From: an uncultured Actinomycetes bacterium
Lineage (GTDB): Bacteria > Actinomycetota > Thermoleophilia > Miltoncostaeales > Miltoncostaeaceae
Length of the DNA: 9,398 nucleotides
Direction: 5' to 3'
NCBI GenBank assembly: GCA_937862675.1
Contig: CALMEC010000024.1
Coordinates: 1-9,398, forward strand
Below, one piece after another: positions 6,411 through 9,398 of this stretch. The stretch's first letter is position 1; each line of letters begins with the position of its first letter. The translations under genes were made by a program, and so were the position numbers. The notes below the pieces were generated by a model, which saw nothing but the letters and a program-made list of their open reading frames with translations, was not told the DNA's origin and searched no databases.

Positions 6411-9398
6411 ATGAGATCCTCGCTCGTCAAACCGCTCCGCACCCGATTGGGTGTGGCGACGGTTGTCATCGCCGCGTTGTTCGCGGCCCTCGCCCCGGCA
6501 TTGCTCCGGGCGGCGGACTCCCAGGAGGGTCAGAAGACCGACCTGAAGGTTCTGCTGATGACGCACTCAACGTCGGACTCGATGTACGAGTCCTGGCGAG
6601 ACACGCTGGATCAGGAGGGCATCCCCTACGCCACGTTCAACGCGGCGTCGCAGTCCCTGACGGCGTCGACCCTGGCCGACGGCACCCACGCCAAGTACCA
6701 GGCGGTCGTCGTGACGACGGGGAACATGACGGACCCCGACTACCCCACGGCGGGGTCTCCCTACCTGGACGCCACGGAACGGACGGCGCTCTCCGACTAC
6801 GAGAAGAGCTTCGGCATCCGGCAGATCACGGACGGGCTGGGCTCGTCCTGGAACGTCCACGGCATCAACGCGGTCGAGAACACCTGGGGCACCCAGGCGG
6901 CGCAGACCGGAAACCTCACCGCCTTCGGGAAGACGCTCTTCCCGGAGCTCAAGGGACCGGTTCCGATCCCGGCGGAGTACGGCTTCCAGGTCACGGCGCA
7001 GACGGGGTACCAGACCATCGTCACCGGCTCGAACGGCAGCCCGTACCTCGGCCTCTACCCCGATCCCACGCCCCAGGTCAAAGAGATGGTGAGCAACGTC
7101 CCCAGCACCACCGCCGAGAAGTACAGCCAGCTCCTTCGCCGGGGCATGCTGCGGTGGGCCACCCGGGGCGTGCACCTGGGCTCGGCGCGGACCTACTTCT
7201 CCGCCCACATCGATGACGTCTTCCTGCCGAACACCATGTGGAGCACCACGCTCCACTGCACCCCCGGCAACGATGCGGAGGCCACGTGCCCGCCGGGTGT
7301 GAACGACGCCAACGTGAAGATGGTCCGGATGAACACGGACGACACGGCGGCCGCCATCGCCTGGCAGAACGCGCACGGAATCAAGTTCGACTTCGCCTTC
7401 AACGGCTGGGGCTACCGACGCGACTTCGTCAGCGGTGAGCCCACCGGTGTCGCCGACCCGCTCGCCGACGACCCGGCGAAGGGACTCCTCGTCCCCGAGG
7501 TCCGCGATCAGTTCCGGTGGATCAACCACACCTGGTCGCACGAGAAGCTGGACGCCCTTCCGCTGAACGTCCCCGCGGGCCCGAACCCGGACCCCGACAT
7601 GACGCTCAACGCGCAGATCGGGAACAACATTACGTTCGCCCAGCAGCACGGCATCCCGATCGAGGCTGACGAGCTCGTCACCGGCGAGCACAGCGGACTC
7701 GGTTCCTACAAGGACTTCACCTTCCCCGACGGAACCGTCGGTGCGGCGATGAACCCGAACATGCCGGCCGCGCTCACGCAGAACGGCATCAAGTGGACCG
7801 GCGACGACGCATCGTCGCCCTTCGGCGCCGCCCAGCGTGTCATCGGCTCGGCGACGACGGTGCCCCGCCACCCCTCCAACGTCTACTACAACGTCTACAC
7901 CCGGGAAGACCAGCTCAACGAGTACAACTGGGTGTACCTCGACAAGAACGTCGATCCGGCGAACGGCAACTGTGTCAACACCGCCACCACCACCTGCCGG
8001 ACGACGCCCGCGACGTGGGCGGACTACGTCGCGAGCGAGTCGGGGATCATGTTCGGGCATCTCGCCGGCAACGATCCTCGGCCCCACTACATGCACCAGC
8101 CGAACCTGATCACCGCCCAGAACGGCGGCAAGGGAATCCTGTTCGGCACGGACGGCCAGGGTGTGCTGGACGATCTGTTCGGTGAGTACGACACGTACTT
8201 CAACCGGTCCGTGGCGCCCATCACCAACCCGAGGGAGAGCGCGGCCGGCCTCGCGCTGAAGCAGCAGATCGCGTGGGCCGCCGCGAAGAACAGCGTCACG
8301 GCCTACATCGAGAACGGCAAGGTCACAATCACCACCTCCGGCTCGGTCGATGTGCCGGTCACCGGGACCACCGTCGGCGACGTCGACTCCGACGCCCGGT
8401 CCGGCTGGACGACGGTCAGCGGGACCACGACGCTCGACGTCACCCCGCTCACCGCTCCGACGGTCAGCGGCTCCCCGGTCATCGGTCAGACGCTGACTGC
8501 GACGGCCGGTAGGTGGGGAAGTGGCCGCTCCGCGGGCTCGGCATGGGTCCGCTGCGACGCGCAGGGAGCCAATTGCGCCCCGATCGCCGGCGCGACGGCC
8601 CTCACCTACCAGGTGGGTGCCGCCGACCTCGGTCAGTCGATCCGGTACCGCGAGACGGGACTCTGGACGCGCGCCATCGCCCAGACGGCCCAGCTCGTCG
8701 TCCCGAACGTGACCGTGCCGACGCTCGTCGGAACCCCGCAGCCGGGCAGCACTCTCACGGCCACGCCCGCGGTCTGGGGCGGGACCGTCACCTCGACGGG
8801 CCAGTGGCTCCGGTGTGACACCACGGGCGAGGCCTGCCAGGCCATCACCCCGGCCGGCGGCAATCCCAACGGGACCAGCTACGTCGTCCAGGTCGGCGAT
8901 GTCGCCGCCACGATCCGCTACGCGGAGACCGAGCAGAACAGCCAGTTCGTCGCTCGTTCCCTCCCCGTGACGATCGTTCCGGTCCCCGTCGGCCTCACCA
9001 CGGCTCCCAAGGTCACGGGCAGCACGACCGTCGGCAGCCAGCTGACGGCGACCCCGGGCGTGTGGACCGGCAGTCCCACCATCGCGGCACAGTGGGTGCG
9101 CTGCACGGGTGCGGATGTCACGACCTGCCAGGAGATCGCCCGGCAGATCCTGGATAAGAAGGTCACCGTGGTCACCAACTCCATCGAGGTCACCGACGCG
9201 CAAACGCGCCTCGTCCGCGCACGCGATAACCGCATCTCCGCGCTCTTTGAGCACAATCTGGCGCGGCTTGCCGGTGAAGCCGCGGGGCCGCAGGCGGCAT
9301 CGGGCTCGGCCGCTGATACGCTGATCCACGCCGACTCGTGGAACGACGCCGTGTTTCTCGCGGCGGTGGCGGCGAAAATCCGCTGCGCTGAAGCGGCG
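6411..9398 (+). CDS. Agd3-like (CE18-type) secreted polysaccharide deacetylase with C-terminal beta-sandwich repeats, open at right edge
   Basis: The frame runs 996 codons from ATG to the window end without a stop. Residues 1-35 form a signal sequence or anchor. An N-terminal domain (about 45-250) starts LKVLLMTHSTSD. The deacetylase domain follows: AHIDDVFLP (265-273) supplies the metal/base Asp pair D268-D269; FNGWGY (330-335) is a core strand motif; INHTWSHEKLD (371-381) supplies H373 and H377 in the HxxxH arrangement of CE4-like enzymes; TGEHSGL lies at 424-430. This order fits Agd3, which partly deacetylates N-acetylgalactosamine polymers and makes them cationic and adhesive. From about 680 there are beta-sandwich repeats with Trp-x-Arg-Cys motifs. 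The third repeat breaks at about residue 909, and the remaining 87 residues look unrelated, so only 6411 to about 9137 is safely this gene. It closes the visible operon. Confidence 0.85.
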   Translation, partial: MRSSLVKPLRTRLGVATVVIAALFAALAPALLRAADSQEGQKTDLKVLLMTHSTSDSMYESWRDTLDQEGIPYATFNAASQSLTASTLADGTHAKYQAVVVTTGNMTDPDYPTAGSPYLDATERTALSDYEKSFGIRQITDGLGSSWNVHGINAVENTWGTQAAQTGNLTAFGKTLFPELKGPVPIPAEYGFQVTAQTGYQTIVTGSNGSPYLGLYPDPTPQVKEMVSNVPSTTAEKYSQLLRRGMLRWATRGVHLGSARTYFSAHIDDVFLPNTMWSTTLHCTPGNDAEATCPPGVNDANVKMVRMNTDDTAAAIAWQNAHGIKFDFAFNGWGYRRDFVSGEPTGVADPLADDPAKGLLVPEVRDQFRWINHTWSHEKLDALPLNVPAGPNPDPDMTLNAQIGNNITFAQQHGIPIEADELVTGEHSGLGSYKDFTFPDGTVGAAMNPNMPAALTQNGIKWTGDDASSPFGAAQRVIGSATTVPRHPSNVYYNVYTREDQLNEYNWVYLDKNVDPANGNCVNTATTTCRTTPATWADYVASESGIMFGHLAGNDPRPHYMHQPNLITAQNGGKGILFGTDGQGVLDDLFGEYDTYFNRSVAPITNPRESAAGLALKQQIAWAAAKNSVTAYIENGKVTITTSGSVDVPVTGTTVGDVDSDARSGWTTVSGTTTLDVTPLTAPTVSGSPVIGQTLTATAGRWGSGRSAGSAWVRCDAQGANCAPIAGATALTYQVGAADLGQSIRYRETGLWTRAIAQTAQLVVPNVTVPTLVGTPQPGSTLTATPAVWGGTVTSTGQWLRCDTTGEACQAITPAGGNPNGTSYVVQVGDVAATIRYAETEQNSQFVARSLPVTIVPVPVGLTTAPKVTGSTTVGSQLTATPGVWTGSPTIAAQWVRCTGADVTTCQEIARQILDKKVTVVTNSIEVTDAQTRLVRARDNRISALFEHNLARLAGEAAGPQAASGSAADTLIHADSWNDAVFLAAVAAKIRCAEAA
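8448..9137 (+). repeat. Three tandem beta-sandwich (Ig-like) repeat units in the deacetylase C-terminus
   Basis: Units span about residues 680-765, 766-857 and 858-909 (the last cut short). Each opens with a Pro-Thr strand and G-x-x-L-T-A-T-x-x-x-W, then has W-x-R-C (W712/C715, W799/C802, W895/C898) and a second Cys 7-8 residues later (C722, C809, C906), probably a disulfide; complete units end in an I-R-Y-x-E-T strand. Such repeats are frequent in secreted actinobacterial proteins and may act as spacers or surface-binding modules. The coding DNA of the units is diverged, so they are old duplications. Confidence 0.8.
9138..9398. other. Terminal segment unrelated to the preceding gene, possible chimeric or recombinant end
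   Basis: From about 9138 the protein frame no longer follows the repeat pattern, although the expected continuation is well defined by units 1 and 2. Codons with A or T in third position (GAT, CAA, TTT, AAT, CTT, GAA, AAA) become frequent where the preceding gene has few. In the same frame, the stretch EVTDAQTRLVRARDNR then ALFEHNLARL resembles the C-terminal helices of TolC-family outer-membrane efflux proteins, which do not belong in a Gram-positive secreted deacetylase. The match ends at about residue 953, and the last 40 or so residues are unrecognised, so a second break is possible. TolC-like identity is a weak by-eye call; a foreign origin or misassembly is the safer statement. Confidence 0.5.

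Noticed and set aside
6567..9329. A 920-codon open frame antisense to the deacetylase gene
   Set aside because: Its product is Arg/Gly/Asp/Val-rich with no recognisable domains. Such frames arise opposite high-GC genes whose third positions are nearly all G or C. The sense frame has a signal sequence, a deacetylase motif set and repeats.

Overview
The window looks like chromosomal DNA of a high-GC actinobacterium. Third codon positions in the main genes are almost all G or C, a bacterial-type Ku gene is present, and the last protein carries tandem Trp-x-Arg-Cys beta-sandwich repeats of a kind common in Actinomycetota, including Thermoleophilia (Solirubrobacterales-type). The exact lineage cannot be fixed from the sequence.

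Layout. Positions 1-1174 read leftward: a probable N-terminal fragment of a membrane-anchored protein runs off the left edge (1-146), and a complete Ku gene for non-homologous end joining (356-1174) is followed by a strong hairpin. Positions 1175-1873 are a divergent spacer with two inverted repeats, an unusually AT-rich stretch (about 33% GC at 1541-1600) and a probable small leftward gene of unknown function (1601-1804). From 1874 to the right edge there is one tight rightward operon of five genes. The first four overlap by 4 bases (GTGA or ATGA), and the fifth follows after 34 bases.

The operon encodes, in order: a PelF-like GT4 glycosyltransferase; a polytopic membrane protein of about 11-12 segments; a cytoplasmic-looking spherulin-4/Sph3-type (GH135-like) protein; a secreted GH114-type endo-alpha-1,4-polygalactosaminidase; and a very large secreted Agd3-type (CE18-like) polysaccharide deacetylase with C-terminal beta-sandwich repeats. 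This parts list matches the Aspergillus galactosaminogalactan (GAG) cluster (Gtb3, Sph3, Ega3, Agd3) and partly the Pel cluster (PelF, PelG, PelA hydrolase and deacetylase). The simplest reading is that the operon makes, exports, trims and partly deacetylates a cationic galactosamine-type exopolysaccharide. No UDP-hexose 4-epimerase, PelD, PelE or other c-di-GMP receptor is visible here.

The right end is suspicious. Within the third beta-sandwich repeat, at about 9138, the protein stops resembling the repeats, base composition changes, and the reading frame stays open to the edge with unrelated TolC-like sequence. The last 260 bases are best treated as a possible assembly chimera or recombination junction.
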